From assembly GCA_937888765.1 (NCBI GenBank), contig CALASU010000033.1:1-20279 (forward strand): 20,279 bases of DNA, given 5' to 3'. Shown piece after piece: positions 1-7,980 of this stretch. Origin of the DNA: an uncultured Clostridia bacterium. Lineage in GTDB: Bacteria > Bacillota > Clostridia > Lachnospirales > Anaerotignaceae. The notes under the pieces are model-generated. The model was given only the letters and a program-made list of their open reading frames with translations, had not been told where the DNA came from and did not search any database. The stretch's first letter is position 1, and every line of letters starts with the position of its first letter. The position numbers and the translations under genes are program-made.

Positions 1-2
1 AG

Positions 3-602
3 GCGTTTTTGCTGGCAAGTTATGTTGTGATCGTGCCGTTTGTATCCTGGCTGATCCTGCGAAAACGTCCGCAGGCAAAGGCGTTTGCGGCAGGGGCACT
101 GGCATTGTGCGGCATTGGACTGATTTCTTTGAACGGAGCATCTGCAATGGCTCTGGGCGATCTGCTTTCGCTGACCTTTGCTTTGCTGTATTCCTTTATG
201 ATTGTGGCAACGGGTATCTGTGCAAAGCAGGCAAATCCGTTGGCGATGTCCTTTTATCAGTATCTGACAACAGGAGTGCTTTCGATTATTGCTTCGTTAT
301 TGATAGAGGAAATGCCGAAGAGCTTTCCACCTGCGGCAGTGGGAGCAATGGCATATCTTATGATTATCAATACCGTTGGTGCGTATACCCTGCAGAATGT
401 AGCACAGAGGTATACTTCTGATACCCATTCTGCTGTTCTGATTTCTACGGAATCGGTAATCGGTTATCTTTGCGGGGTAGTGCTGTACGGCGATCCCTTT
501 ACACCAAGGGTACTGCTTGGCGGGCTGATCGTGTTCTCGGCAGTATTGCTTTCGGTAGTAGATTGGGGAAAACTTTTGAACAGTAAAAAAATAACGGTAT
601 AA
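3..602 (+). CDS. EamA/DMT-family permease, 5'-truncated by the window edge
   Basis: This is the C-terminal part of a drug/metabolite-transporter (EamA) inner-membrane permease. The reading frame is open from the first bases and continues upstream, so the real start lies outside the window. The TTG at 9 is not a start: it lies inside the family-typical segment AFLLASYVVIVPFVSWLILRK. About 199 residues remain. They are very hydrophobic, with roughly six membrane segments separated by short polar loops, and correspond to the second EamA repeat plus the end of the first. The conserved late segment STESVIGYLCGVVLYGD matches the usual EamA end region. The protein ends in a short basic tail (LLNSKKITV). 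Family members export metabolites or amino acids, but the substrate cannot be told here. The gene converges on asnB and shares a terminator with it. Confidence 0.85.
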   Translation, partial: AFLLASYVVIVPFVSWLILRKRPQAKAFAAGALALCGIGLISLNGASAMALGDLLSLTFALLYSFMIVATGICAKQANPLAMSFYQYLTTGVLSIIASLLIEEMPKSFPPAAVGAMAYLMIINTVGAYTLQNVAQRYTSDTHSAVLISTESVIGYLCGVVLYGDPFTPRVLLGGLIVFSAVLLSVVDWGKLLNSKKITV

Positions 603-613
603 AAAAGCATCAG

Positions 614-658
614 AAAAGCCCGTTTTATCCACATTACTGTGGTTAAAACGGGCTTTTT
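614..658. terminator. Bidirectional intrinsic terminator between the EamA gene and asnB
   Basis: A stem of about 20 bp with one internal T-T mismatch pairs 614-633 with 638-657 around the loop TTAC. The arm contains AAAAGCCCGTTTTA, so both strands end in a T-rich tract after a GC-rich stem (GGGCTTTTT on plus, also T-rich on minus). It lies 11 bases after the EamA stop and 30 bases before the end of asnB, as expected for convergent genes. Confidence 0.85.
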
Positions 659-687
659 CTATACATTCTGTGGATAAATCAGGAAAA

Positions 688-2508
688 TCAGCTGAAGAAC
701 TGTTTATGCCATACCAGGAACATAAATATAGTCCAGATCTTTCTGCTGTTATCTGCTTTGCCTTCCTTATGCTCGTCCAGATATTTCATGATTTCTTCTA
801 CTTTGAAGAATTCCTGTGCGGCAGGGCTGTGGAAGGCTTCTTTTACGATATTGTAGTATTTATCTTCTTTCAGCCATACACGGATAGGCACAGGGAAGCC
901 GAGTTTTTTCTTTTCTGCAACCATATCGGGCAGATAACGATGAGATGCCTGACGCATCGCATATTTTGTATTTTCCTTTGTAACTCTGTATTCTGCGGGA
1001 ATCTTGCGTGCCACTTCAAATACCTTTATATCGAGGAAAGGTACACGCACTTCCAGAGAATGTGCCATACTCATTTTGTCAGCTTTCAGCAGGATATCCC
1101 CGATGAGCCAGAAATGCATATCAATGTACTGCATTTTTGTGACATCATCCAGATGTTTTACCTTGTCATAGAAAGGTTTTGTCAGCTGCATATGATGATA
1201 TTTTCCTGTAGGATTTTTCAGAATGCGCTCTCTTTCTTCTTCATTCAGCATGAAAGCGTTACCGATAAAGCGTTCCTGCAGATCCTTACTGCCGCGGATC
1301 AGGAAGTTTCTGCCTTTCATTTTAGGCAGCTTCTGTGCAATTGCACCCAGACCCTTACGAACAGGACGGGGCAGGCGTGTCAGCGGCAGCAGATCGTGAG
1401 GTTCTCTGTAGATATTGTAGCCGCCGAACAGCTCGTCCGCACCTTCGCCGCTCATAGAGGTTTTCACGTGCTTTACGGCTGTCTGACATACGAAATACAG
1501 AGCGATGGCAGAAGGGTCTGCCAGAGGCTCATCCAGATGATACTGCACTTTAGGGATGACATCCCAGTATTCGTCTTCAGAGATCAGCTTGTTATAGTTG
1601 TTTACATCAATTTTTTCTGCCAGTGCTTTGGCATAGTCGATTTCGTTGTATTTTTCATAATCAAAACCAACAGTGAAGGTTTTATTGCCTTTGAAAGAAG
1701 CTGCAACGTAAGAACTGTCTACACCGCTGGAAAGGAAAGAGCCGACTTCTACTTCACAATCTTCGTGCAGTTTGATGGAATCCTGCATTGCCGCGTCGAT
1801 TTCATCCACATACTGTTCCAGTGTCTTGCTGTGATCGGGTTCAAATACGGGTTCCCAATAGCGTTTGATATCCATTTTGCCGTCTTTGAAAACGAAATAA
1901 TGCGCGGGCATCAGTTTAAAGATGCCTTTGAAGAAGGTTTCTTTCAGTACGCTGTACTGGAATGTCAGATAGTTTTCCAGTGCTTCGGGGTTTACTTCTT
2001 TCTTAATATCGGGATGTTCCAGCAGGCTCTTGATTTCGGAACCATAGATCAGATTGCCGTTCTGTACACTGTAGTAGAAAGGCTTGATGCCGAAGAAGTC
2101 CCTTGCGCCAAAGAGTGTTTTTGTTTTGCTGTCCCAGATGACGAAAGCAAACATACCTCTGAGTTTCAGCAGCAGATCAGTACCCCATTCTTCATAGCCG
2201 TGAAGCAGTACTTCTGTATCTGCGTGACTGCCCATGACATGACCCTTTGCCAGAAGTTCCTCTCTCAGTTCCTTATGGTTATAGATTTCCCCGTTAAAGG
2301 TAATGACCATATCCTTGCTTTCGTTGTAGATGGGCTGTCCGCCATTTTCGATATCTACGAAGCTCAGGCGGCGGAAGCCCATAGCAATGCCGTCGCCGAT
2401 ATGTGTACCGCAGCTGTCGGGGCCACGGTGGATGATTTTATCATTCATGCGAGTTAAGATTTCCTCGCGTGAAGCGATTTCTCCTGTAAAACCAGAAAAA
2501 CCACACAT
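688..2508 (-). CDS. asnB: Asparagine synthase (glutamine-hydrolysing), 606 aa
   Basis: Makes asparagine from aspartate, ATP and glutamine in the cytosol. The start is ATG at 2508, because it places the catalytic cysteine at residue 2 (MCGFSGFTGE) and a GGAGG ribosome binding site lies 8 bases upstream. The longer frame from 2523 would translate that binding site. The N-terminal Ntn glutaminase half shows Cys2, GFRRLSF (44-50), FNGEIYNH (71-78) and SHADTEV (94-100). The C-terminal synthetase half has the PP-loop at about 260-266, written SSGVDSS where the common form is SGGxDSS, followed by MSGEGADELFGGY and the RVPFLD segment. The length is normal for the family (about 600-640 aa). It is downstream of malQ on the same strand across a 259-base structured gap. 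The long plus-strand frame opposite it is a shadow. Confidence 0.95.
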   Translation of the reverse strand: MCGFSGFTGEIASREEILTRMNDKIIHRGPDSCGTHIGDGIAMGFRRLSFVDIENGGQPIYNESKDMVITFNGEIYNHKELREELLAKGHVMGSHADTEVLLHGYEEWGTDLLLKLRGMFAFVIWDSKTKTLFGARDFFGIKPFYYSVQNGNLIYGSEIKSLLEHPDIKKEVNPEALENYLTFQYSVLKETFFKGIFKLMPAHYFVFKDGKMDIKRYWEPVFEPDHSKTLEQYVDEIDAAMQDSIKLHEDCEVEVGSFLSSGVDSSYVAASFKGNKTFTVGFDYEKYNEIDYAKALAEKIDVNNYNKLISEDEYWDVIPKVQYHLDEPLADPSAIALYFVCQTAVKHVKTSMSGEGADELFGGYNIYREPHDLLPLTRLPRPVRKGLGAIAQKLPKMKGRNFLIRGSKDLQERFIGNAFMLNEEERERILKNPTGKYHHMQLTKPFYDKVKHLDDVTKMQYIDMHFWLIGDILLKADKMSMAHSLEVRVPFLDIKVFEVARKIPAEYRVTKENTKYAMRQASHRYLPDMVAEKKKLGFPVPIRVWLKEDKYYNIVKEAFHSPAAQEFFKVEEIMKYLDEHKEGKADNSRKIWTIFMFLVWHKQFFS

Positions 2509-2767
2509 ATTGTATTCCTCCAATCTATTTATATCAAAGTTGGCAAAGCCAACTGCGTGTTTATTTTTATAAGACTGTTGACAGAGGAAGTCTCACGACC
2601 TGAAGGTCGTGACCACTAACCCTTCGCCATATTCGATGTTCACACAGTTGGCAAAGCCAACTGCTCGTTCACATCTCATAAACATGGCGAAGCCCGTTGA
2701 CTAAGCCACACTATCACAGTCTAACTGTAACACAAAGAACGGAGAAAAGCAACCAAAGGCTTTTGGC
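2509..2767 (-). other. Structured non-coding gap between malQ and asnB (asnB leader)
   Basis: These 259 bases hold no gene but several hairpins. CAGTTGGCAAAGCCAACTG is a perfect 8-bp stem with an AAA loop at 2645-2663, and a near copy lies at 2538-2555. TCACGACC/GGTCGTGA with loop TGAA is at 2593-2612. CTTCGCCAT (2622-2630) and ATGGCGAAG (2684-2692) can pair as an outer stem enclosing the 2645 hairpin. Read in the asnB direction the loops are TTT and TTCA. I found no T-box core and no other riboswitch I recognise. No strong terminator for malQ and no clear asnB promoter could be settled, so read-through from malQ remains possible. Confidence 0.6.
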
Positions 2768-4351
2768 TTACTGATTTCTGCCGAACAGTTCGGACAGGTA
2801 GCGCAGACCGCCGCTGAACCCGTTTTCCCACTGATCGAAGGAGAAGGAGAAGCCCCAGTTTGCATCGGTTGTGCCGGGGATATTCATGCGGTAGCGGCTG
2901 TCGAGATTCAGCACATCCTGCAGGGGAACGATTGCCAGTATTGCAGGAGAGGAGAATGCAAGACGGATCATATCCCAGGAAATATCCTGTCCGCTTACGT
3001 TCATGTAGCGGCGGAAGTGGTCACGTTCTGCCTCTGTGGAAGAAGATTCGTACCAGCCACGGGAAGTATCGTTGTCGTGTGTACCTGTATAAACAACAGT
3101 ATTTTTATCATATACATGAGGCAGATATGCGTTGTTCTTGTCCTGTCCGAAAGCAAACTGGAGTACACGCATACCGGGGAAGCCCATTGTTTCTCGCAGT
3201 GCGTTTACTTCGTCTGTAATGATACCCAGATCTTCAGCGATGAAAGGCAGCTTGCCCAGTTTTTTCTCCAGTGCACGGAAGAAAGCGATACCGGGGCCTT
3301 TTACCCATTTGCCGCCGCGTGCATCCTCTGCACCAAAGGCAACCTCCCAGTAGGCTTCGAAGCCACGGAAGTGGTCAAGGCGAAGGATATCCACAGTTGC
3401 CAGTGTTTTTCTGATACGGTTTGTCCACCATGCGAAGCCTGTTTTTTCATGCTGTTTCCAGTCATACAGGGGATTGCCCCAGAGCTGACCTGTTTCGCTG
3501 AAATAATCGGGAGGTACACCTGCCACACACAGAGGGAAGCCCTTGCTGTCTAGCTGGAACAGCTTCTGGTTTGCCCATACGTCGGCACTGTCGTATGCTA
3601 CGAAAATAGGGGCATCGCCGATGATGGAAATACCTTTTTCATTGGCGTAGGCTTTCAGTGCAGACCACTGTTTGTGGAAAACGTACTGCAGGAAGGATTC
3701 TTTTTCGATGACATCGGCAAGCAGAGCTTTCCATTTTTTCATGGCCGCAGGCTGCTGATTTTTCAGACCTGCGGGGAAAGTATTCCAGCACGCACCGTAA
3801 TAATAGTCCTTCAGTGTACCTTCTGTGACAGGCAGGTTTTTGCAGTCTTTCATAAAGGTATCAAATGCAGTGCTGTCTGTTTCTGCGGCACGTTCTGCTT
3901 TCAGATATGCTTTTGCCGCAACATAGAGGGTATAGTCTTCTAGCCAGTAAGCATTTTTCTGGCAGAAAGAAACATAAGCGGCGGGCTTTTTGCCTTTCTG
4001 GAAAGTACGGAAGGCTTTTTCCAGCAGAGGTTCTTTTACTTCTGCCGCTTTTTTGTAGTTTACTCGTTCATAGAAAAGCTGAGAGGGCAGATCGCTTTCT
4101 TCCAGAAGACCGTCCTTTACCAGCAGTTCGGGGCTGATGAGCAGTGCACAGCCTGCAAAGGCAGAACAGCTGGAATAGGGGGAGCCGCCGCCGTCTACGG
4201 GCACTAAGGGCAGGATCTGCCACAGTGTCTGATTTGCTTCGGCGAGCTTATCAACGAAGGTATAGGCTGCCTGACCGAAGTCGCCGATACCGTAGGCAGA
4301 GGGCAGAGAGGTCGGATGCAGCAGGATACCGCTTTTTCTGTTTTTGAACAT
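2768..4351 (-). CDS. malQ: 4-alpha-glucanotransferase (amylomaltase, GH77), 527 aa
   Basis: Transfers alpha-1,4-glucan segments between maltooligosaccharides, releasing glucose, in cytosolic maltose/starch breakdown. GH77 landmarks: SGILLHPTSLPSAYGIGDFG near the N-terminus, the GGGSPYSSCSAFAG loop (54-67), DAPIFVAYDSADVWAN (246-261), the nucleophile region RLDHFRGFEAYW with Asp326, the acid/base in IAEDLG (Glu373), and the third carboxylate in GTHDND (Asp426). The length is typical of bacterial MalQ. The start is the ATG at 4351, because AAAGGAG lies 8 bases upstream. A longer frame from 4399 would translate a non-coding hairpin into LEGQRPSKE and is rejected. No other maltose or glycogen genes are in the window. 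Confidence 0.95.
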   Translation of the reverse strand: MFKNRKSGILLHPTSLPSAYGIGDFGQAAYTFVDKLAEANQTLWQILPLVPVDGGGSPYSSCSAFAGCALLISPELLVKDGLLEESDLPSQLFYERVNYKKAAEVKEPLLEKAFRTFQKGKKPAAYVSFCQKNAYWLEDYTLYVAAKAYLKAERAAETDSTAFDTFMKDCKNLPVTEGTLKDYYYGACWNTFPAGLKNQQPAAMKKWKALLADVIEKESFLQYVFHKQWSALKAYANEKGISIIGDAPIFVAYDSADVWANQKLFQLDSKGFPLCVAGVPPDYFSETGQLWGNPLYDWKQHEKTGFAWWTNRIRKTLATVDILRLDHFRGFEAYWEVAFGAEDARGGKWVKGPGIAFFRALEKKLGKLPFIAEDLGIITDEVNALRETMGFPGMRVLQFAFGQDKNNAYLPHVYDKNTVVYTGTHDNDTSRGWYESSSTEAERDHFRRYMNVSGQDISWDMIRLAFSSPAILAIVPLQDVLNLDSRYRMNIPGTTDANWGFSFSFDQWENGFSGGLRYLSELFGRNQ

Positions 4352-4375
4352 GAAATTCACTCCTTTATTTTCTTT

Positions 4376-4453
4376 CGAGGGACGCTGTCCCTCTAGCACC
4401 CTGCCAAAGGGGTAACCCCTTTGGAATCCTATTTGCAGAAACTTCGTTTCTGC
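4376..4453 (-). repeat. Three-hairpin module in the malQ leader
   Basis: Read in the malQ direction, the 5' leader contains three short hairpins in order: GCAGAAAC/GTTTCTGC with loop GAA (4435-4453), CCAAAGGGG/CCCCTTTGG with loop TTA (4404-4424), and GAGGGAC/GTCCCTC with loop AGC (4377-4393). The ribosome binding site follows the last one. The same first and third stems, in the same order, precede the VWA gene at 6484-6561. Confidence 0.75.
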
Positions 4454-4488
4454 GTTAAAGGATGCAATGTATTTAAGTTTATCTGTTT

Positions 4489-4517
4489 ACTATAACAATC
4501 TTTTTTATATTTCACAA
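4489..4517 (-). promoter_or_regulatory. Predicted malQ promoter
   Basis: On the minus strand TTGTGA (4512-4517) and TATAGT (4489-4494) are separated by exactly 17 bases in an AT-rich tract. Transcription would start near 4482, giving a leader of about 130 nt that contains the three hairpins described at 4376-4453. Confidence 0.6.
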
Positions 4518-4664
4518 GAATTGAATAAAATACACAACTTCCAGATGCTGTATCTTATGGCAGAGGAAACAACGGTTTTTTTGGCGGAAAGCGCAAAGAC
4601 TAAAAGAGCAATCAAAAAAATCTTGGTTGTGATGCGGAAAAAAGCAGAAAGAGGAGGGAATGGA

Positions 4665-5009
4665 ATGAGGAAAATGAGAGTTTTTGCGGCGATGGCTTTA
4701 ACAGTGATACTTCTTGGCGGCTGCGGTACGACAGCGAATAACCTCGGCGGTGCGGCAGACGGCTATAATGATGCGGTCTATGGGAATAATAACAGCTATA
4801 ATACAAGAGGAGGTCTTGCCTACTGGGATGGTTACGGTGTCAATGACGGCAGACCTGTAACAACGCAGGGCAGTACAGACCGTACTGAATATGGGATGCG
4901 CAAAGGCGGCTGGGACATCGGGAATACCTTAAACCGTGCCGCAGATGAAATCTCAAACGGCAGAGCAGCGGCAAATGGCGGGACGACAACAAACAGCATG
5001 GTAAACTGA
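4665..5009 (+). CDS. Small Gly/Asn-rich lipoprotein of unknown function, 114 aa
   Basis: I do not recognise a family. The start is the ATG at 4665, since GGAGGG sits 6 bases upstream and the protein then begins with a good lipoprotein signal peptide: MRKMRVF, a hydrophobic core, then the lipobox LLGGC with the lipidated cysteine near residue 21. An upstream in-frame ATG at 4632 is a weaker alternative. The mature part is about 93 residues, polar, and rich in Gly, Asn, Ala and Thr (for example YGNNNSYNTRGG), with several Tyr residues and no cysteine after the lipobox. It is probably extracellular, tethered to the membrane, and partly disordered. It is monocistronic, followed at once by its own terminator, and divergent from malQ. 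Its promoter is not clear: TAAAAT at 4526-4531 lacks a good -35. Confidence 0.75.
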   Translation: MRKMRVFAAMALTVILLGGCGTTANNLGGAADGYNDAVYGNNNSYNTRGGLAYWDGYGVNDGRPVTTQGSTDRTEYGMRKGGWDIGNTLNRAADEISNGRAAANGGTTTNSMVN

Positions 5010-5012
5010 TCG

Positions 5013-5041
5013 AAAAGGCATGGGAGAACCATGCCTTTTTT
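5013..5041 (+). terminator. Intrinsic terminator of the lipoprotein gene
   Basis: The arm AAAAGGCATGG (5013-5023) pairs with CCATGCCTTTT (5029-5039) around the loop GAGAA, then T residues follow. It starts three bases after the stop codon. Confidence 0.9.
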
Positions 5042-5170
5042 ACTCTATAAGAAATTTCATTTCTTATAGAGTAAAAACCCTCCGGGGGATCGCACTGCGG
5101 CGGCAGGGTAATTAGTCGCAAGCGACACCGCCGCAGGCGGGAGAAGCCCGTCAAGCGGGCTTCTTTTTTT
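5041..5170 (+). repeat. Intergenic hairpin cluster ending in a second terminator
   Basis: Three structures follow the lipoprotein terminator. First, a perfect 14-bp stem TACTCTATAAGAAA (5041-5054) pairs with 5060-5073 around TTTCA. Second, a nested element has TGCGGCGG (5096-5103) pairing with CCGCCGCA (5128-5135) outside a GTCGC/GCGAC hairpin (5115-5126). Third, GAAGCCCG (5143-5150) pairs with CGGGCTTC (5156-5163) and runs into seven T residues, which is a good intrinsic terminator. No open reading frame with a binding site lies here. Confidence 0.75.
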
Positions 5171-5201
5171 ATTGCAATTTTTACCGTATGCAGGAAACAT
5201 T

Positions 5202-5231
5202 TTGACAGTACTTCGGGTATCGCAGTATAAT
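5202..5231 (+). promoter_or_regulatory. Consensus vegetative promoter of the LRR-VWA-AAA operon
   Basis: TTGACA (5202-5207) and TATAAT (5226-5231) are both perfect hexamers, with an 18-base spacer. The start of transcription would be near 5238, leaving a short leader to the ATG at 5275. Confidence 0.85.
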
Positions 5232-5274
5232 AAGCTGTATGTATATTTTTTAAGAAAGAACAGGAATTGGTACT

Positions 5275-6468
5275 ATGAATGAAAAACCTATATCCATACA
5301 GATAGAATATAAACTGACAGAGCAGGGGGCTGTGATCGTAAAGGTGCACGGCAGAGCGGCAGAGCTGCGGATTCCTGCGGAAATTGACGGGCATCCGGTT
5401 GCGGCGATTGCGGAAAAGGCATTTGCTGTAAGACAGGAAGCACCCGAAGCAAAGGCAGGCGAGGAACGTCCTGCAGAGCTTCTTTTTGTGACGGAGCCTG
5501 TACCTGTACAGGAAGAGGGTGAGGCGGTAAAACGCATCTATCTGCCCGATACGATTACAAAGATTGGCGAAAGTGCTTTTCATGGCTGTGCGGCACTGGA
5601 GCGGCTTTCTCTGCCTGCGAATTTAGAAGAAATTTCGGAGCGTATGCTGGACGGCTGTGAGGCTCTGGAACAGCTGACACTGCCCGAGGGGATACGGGCA
5701 ATCGGCGGCTATGCTTTTTACAACTGCCGCAGATTAAAGGCATTACAGCTGCCCGAAACGGTGGAGCGTATCGGTCGGTATGCCTTTTATAACTGCCGTA
5801 AAATGGAGCGGATCAATATTCCTCTGGCAGCGGTACAGCTCAGCATGGGGCTGTTTCTGAACTGCGATGCACTGAAATACCTGACCTTTGGACAGTGCAG
5901 ACACATCGCAGATCTGATTTCCGTACTGAATCACGAACTGCATCTGACCATCGGTTTTCCGCAGGAGAACGGCGAAATAAAAATCAGCCGTCTCCTGATC
6001 CCCGATTTTCAGTATGAGTATATCGAAGATACGCCCGCCAGACAGTTCCATCAGGTAAACTATGGTACAGGGCATATCTTCCGCCAGTGTATCGGTAATT
6101 CGGAGATTGATTTCAGACGGTATGACGAAATCTTTTATCTGACCCGACGGGAGGATGCGGCGGTAACGGTGCTTTTATTAGCAATGTATCGCTTAGAATA
6201 TCCCTACAGACTGGAAGCAAAGCGCAAAGAAACCTATCTGGACTATATCCGTGAACACCTTCTGTGGGCGGCAGAGCATCTGATGGACGAAAAGAAAGAA
6301 GACAATATCCGTCTGTTTGTGGACTGGGGACTGCTGACGGCGGAAACTATGCCCGATCTGCTGACACTGGCGCAGGCGAAAGGGAAAACGGGGCTGCTGA
6401 GCTTTCTGATGGATTATCAGCATAAGCATTTTGCACCTGTGAAGAAGAGAAAAACGTTTTCCCTGTAA
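5275..6468 (+). CDS. Cytoplasmic BspA-like leucine-rich-repeat (LRR_5) protein, 397 aa
   Basis: First gene of a three-gene operon. Residues 86-205 carry four or five repeats of the LRR_5/BspA type, for example IYLPDTITKIGESAF, LSLPANLEEI and LQLPETVERIGRYAFYNC. A first, split repeat sits at about 31-50 (LRIPAEIDGHPVAAIAEKAF), interrupted by a charged insert at 51-85. The C-terminal half (about 206-397) is not repeat-like. It is mixed alpha, ends in a basic tail, and I do not recognise it. Most BspA-like proteins are secreted surface proteins, but there is no signal peptide, membrane segment or wall anchor here, so this one is probably cytosolic. Its partners are the VWA and AAA+ proteins encoded next. 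A substrate-binding or adaptor role is inference. The ATG at 5275 has only a weak AGGA site. Confidence 0.8.
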   Translation: MNEKPISIQIEYKLTEQGAVIVKVHGRAAELRIPAEIDGHPVAAIAEKAFAVRQEAPEAKAGEERPAELLFVTEPVPVQEEGEAVKRIYLPDTITKIGESAFHGCAALERLSLPANLEEISERMLDGCEALEQLTLPEGIRAIGGYAFYNCRRLKALQLPETVERIGRYAFYNCRKMERINIPLAAVQLSMGLFLNCDALKYLTFGQCRHIADLISVLNHELHLTIGFPQENGEIKISRLLIPDFQYEYIEDTPARQFHQVNYGTGHIFRQCIGNSEIDFRRYDEIFYLTRREDAAVTVLLLAMYRLEYPYRLEAKRKETYLDYIREHLLWAAEHLMDEKKEDNIRLFVDWGLLTAETMPDLLTLAQAKGKTGLLSFLMDYQHKHFAPVKKRKTFSL

Positions 6469-6483
6469 AAACATGTTTTGCTT

Positions 6484-6561
6484 GCAGAAACGGAGTTTCT
6501 GCGTATCGGGGTCAAGGGGAATGATTCCCCTTGCAGGGAGCTCGAGGGACAGCGTCCCTCG
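6484..6561 (+). repeat. Three-hairpin module before the VWA gene
   Basis: In the 108-base gap between the LRR and VWA genes three hairpins follow one another: GCAGAAAC/GTTTCTGC with loop GGA (6484-6502), AAGGGGAA/TTCCCCTT with loop TGA (6514-6532), and CGAGGGAC/GTCCCTCG with loop AGC (6543-6561). The AGGAGG binding site starts 6 bases later. The order and two of the stems match the malQ leader. Confidence 0.8.
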
Positions 6562-6576
6562 AAAAAAGGAGGAAAC

Positions 6577-7965
6577 ATGAACGAGGCACATAAACAACTG
6601 ATACAGGTTGGGACGAATATTTTAAGTGCATCCAGAAACGAGCTGTATCTGGCGATGCGGTTTCTGGATATTGCCCTGAGCGGGCTGAAATACGAAATGA
6701 ACCTGTCCTCCCGCTTTGTAGGGACGGACGGCGAAAAGATCCTGTTCAATCCACGGTATCTGGTGCAGCGGTATCTGTGCGACAGGGTGCTTGTTAACCG
6801 TGTGTATCTGCATATGGTACTGCACTGCCTGTTTCGTCACCCGTTTCATCTGGGCGAGCGTGACGAGGAGCTGTGGCATCTGGCATGTGATATTGCGGTG
6901 GAATCCATTGTGGATCATATGCCTGTGAAAGCGATTGAACTGGTGGTATCCGATAAGCGAAACGAAATCTATGACCTGATGCGGCGGGAACTGAAAGTCC
7001 TTTCCGCAGAGGGGATTTATCGTGTACTGAAAGAACAGAATTATTCCATACAGGAATTTGGCAAGCTGCAGCTGGAGTTCTGGGTGGATGACCACGTTTT
7101 CTGGGAGCATAAGAAAGAGGATGATGAAAACGAGGACGACAACCAGAATGATAACCGGAACAACGATCAGCAGGAACAGCAGGAACAGCCGGAGGAACGT
7201 CAGCAGCAGTTAGAACAGAAATGGACAGAAATCGGGGAAAAGACAGAAACCAATCTGGAAACCTTCTCCAAGGATATCGGGGAAGAAGCGGGCGATCTGC
7301 TGCAATATCTGAAAATCGAAAATCGGGAACGCTACGATTATCGGCAGTTTCTGCAGAAATTTGTCACACTGAAAGAGGATATGCGGGTGGATGATGATGC
7401 GTTTGACTTTATCTTTTATACCTATGGGCTGAACCTCTATGGCAATCTGCCGCTGATCGAAGCATTGGAATATAAAGAAGTGAAAAAAGTAGAAGAACTG
7501 GTTATTGCCATTGATACTTCGGAATCCTGCGAGGGGGAAACGGTACGCCGTTTCTTAGAAGAAACCTATGCGATTCTGAGCAGTAATGAAACCTTTTTCC
7601 ATAAAGTCAATATCCATATTGTGCAGTGTGATGCAGAGGTGCAGATGGACAAGAAAATTACTTCTGCGGAAGAACTGAAACTTTTTATGGAGGACTTTGA
7701 ACTGCGGGGCAGCGGCGGCACGGATTTCCGTCCTGTATTCCGCTATGTGGATGAACTGATCGAACAGAAGCAGTTTCAGAACTTGAAAGGGCTGCTCTAT
7801 TTTACAGACGGTTATGGAACATTTCCCAGACGCAGACCAAGCTATGATACGGCGTTTCTGTTTTATCATGAGGACTATATGGATGCGACCGTGCCACCTT
7901 GGGCGATGAAGCTGATTCTCGGTAAAGAAGAGCTTTCTCTGCATACAGCTTCTGAACGGAAATAA
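6577..7965 (+). CDS. VWA-like protein with degenerate DUF2201 metallopeptidase-like domain, 462 aa
   Basis: The start is the ATG at 6577, directly after AGGAGG. A longer frame from 6478 would translate the hairpin module. The N-terminal part (1-175) resembles the DUF2201 putative metallopeptidase domain. Its zinc-site segment reads YLHMVLHCLFRHPF (77-90), so His79, His83 and His88 are present but the catalytic Glu of HExxH is Met80. A highly charged, Gln/Asn/Glu-rich linker follows (about 178-215). The C-terminal half is a VWA-like domain with a MIDAS site: DTSES at 313-317, Thr382 in SGGTDFRP, and Asp411 in FTDGYG. It has no signal peptide, so it is cytosolic. It is encoded just before a MoxR AAA+ ATPase; MoxR-VWA pairs act together in metal or cofactor insertion and protein remodelling in known cases. 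The client here is unknown. Confidence 0.85.
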   Translation: MNEAHKQLIQVGTNILSASRNELYLAMRFLDIALSGLKYEMNLSSRFVGTDGEKILFNPRYLVQRYLCDRVLVNRVYLHMVLHCLFRHPFHLGERDEELWHLACDIAVESIVDHMPVKAIELVVSDKRNEIYDLMRRELKVLSAEGIYRVLKEQNYSIQEFGKLQLEFWVDDHVFWEHKKEDDENEDDNQNDNRNNDQQEQQEQPEERQQQLEQKWTEIGEKTETNLETFSKDIGEEAGDLLQYLKIENRERYDYRQFLQKFVTLKEDMRVDDDAFDFIFYTYGLNLYGNLPLIEALEYKEVKKVEELVIAIDTSESCEGETVRRFLEETYAILSSNETFFHKVNIHIVQCDAEVQMDKKITSAEELKLFMEDFELRGSGGTDFRPVFRYVDELIEQKQFQNLKGLLYFTDGYGTFPRRRPSYDTAFLFYHEDYMDATVPPWAMKLILGKEELSLHTASERK

Positions 7966-7980
7966 TGATTTGTATTTATC

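Noticed and set aside
670..2457. 595-codon plus-strand frame opposite asnB
   Set aside because: It is a Phe/Cys/His-rich shadow with no binding site and no family resemblance, while the minus strand encodes a complete asparagine synthase.
2509..2767. T-box or other amino-acid riboswitch before asnB
   Set aside because: I could not find the T-box core or a specifier region. The structure consists of simple hairpins that resemble repeats elsewhere in the window.
4352..4399. Longer MalQ start giving an LEGQRPSKE prefix
   Set aside because: The prefix is a translated hairpin. The same peptide-like string appears in the frame before the VWA gene because the hairpin is repeated, not because it is coding.
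6478..6576. Longer VWA protein start at 6478
   Set aside because: It crosses three hairpins and the AGGAGG site; the ATG at 6577 is directly downstream of that site.
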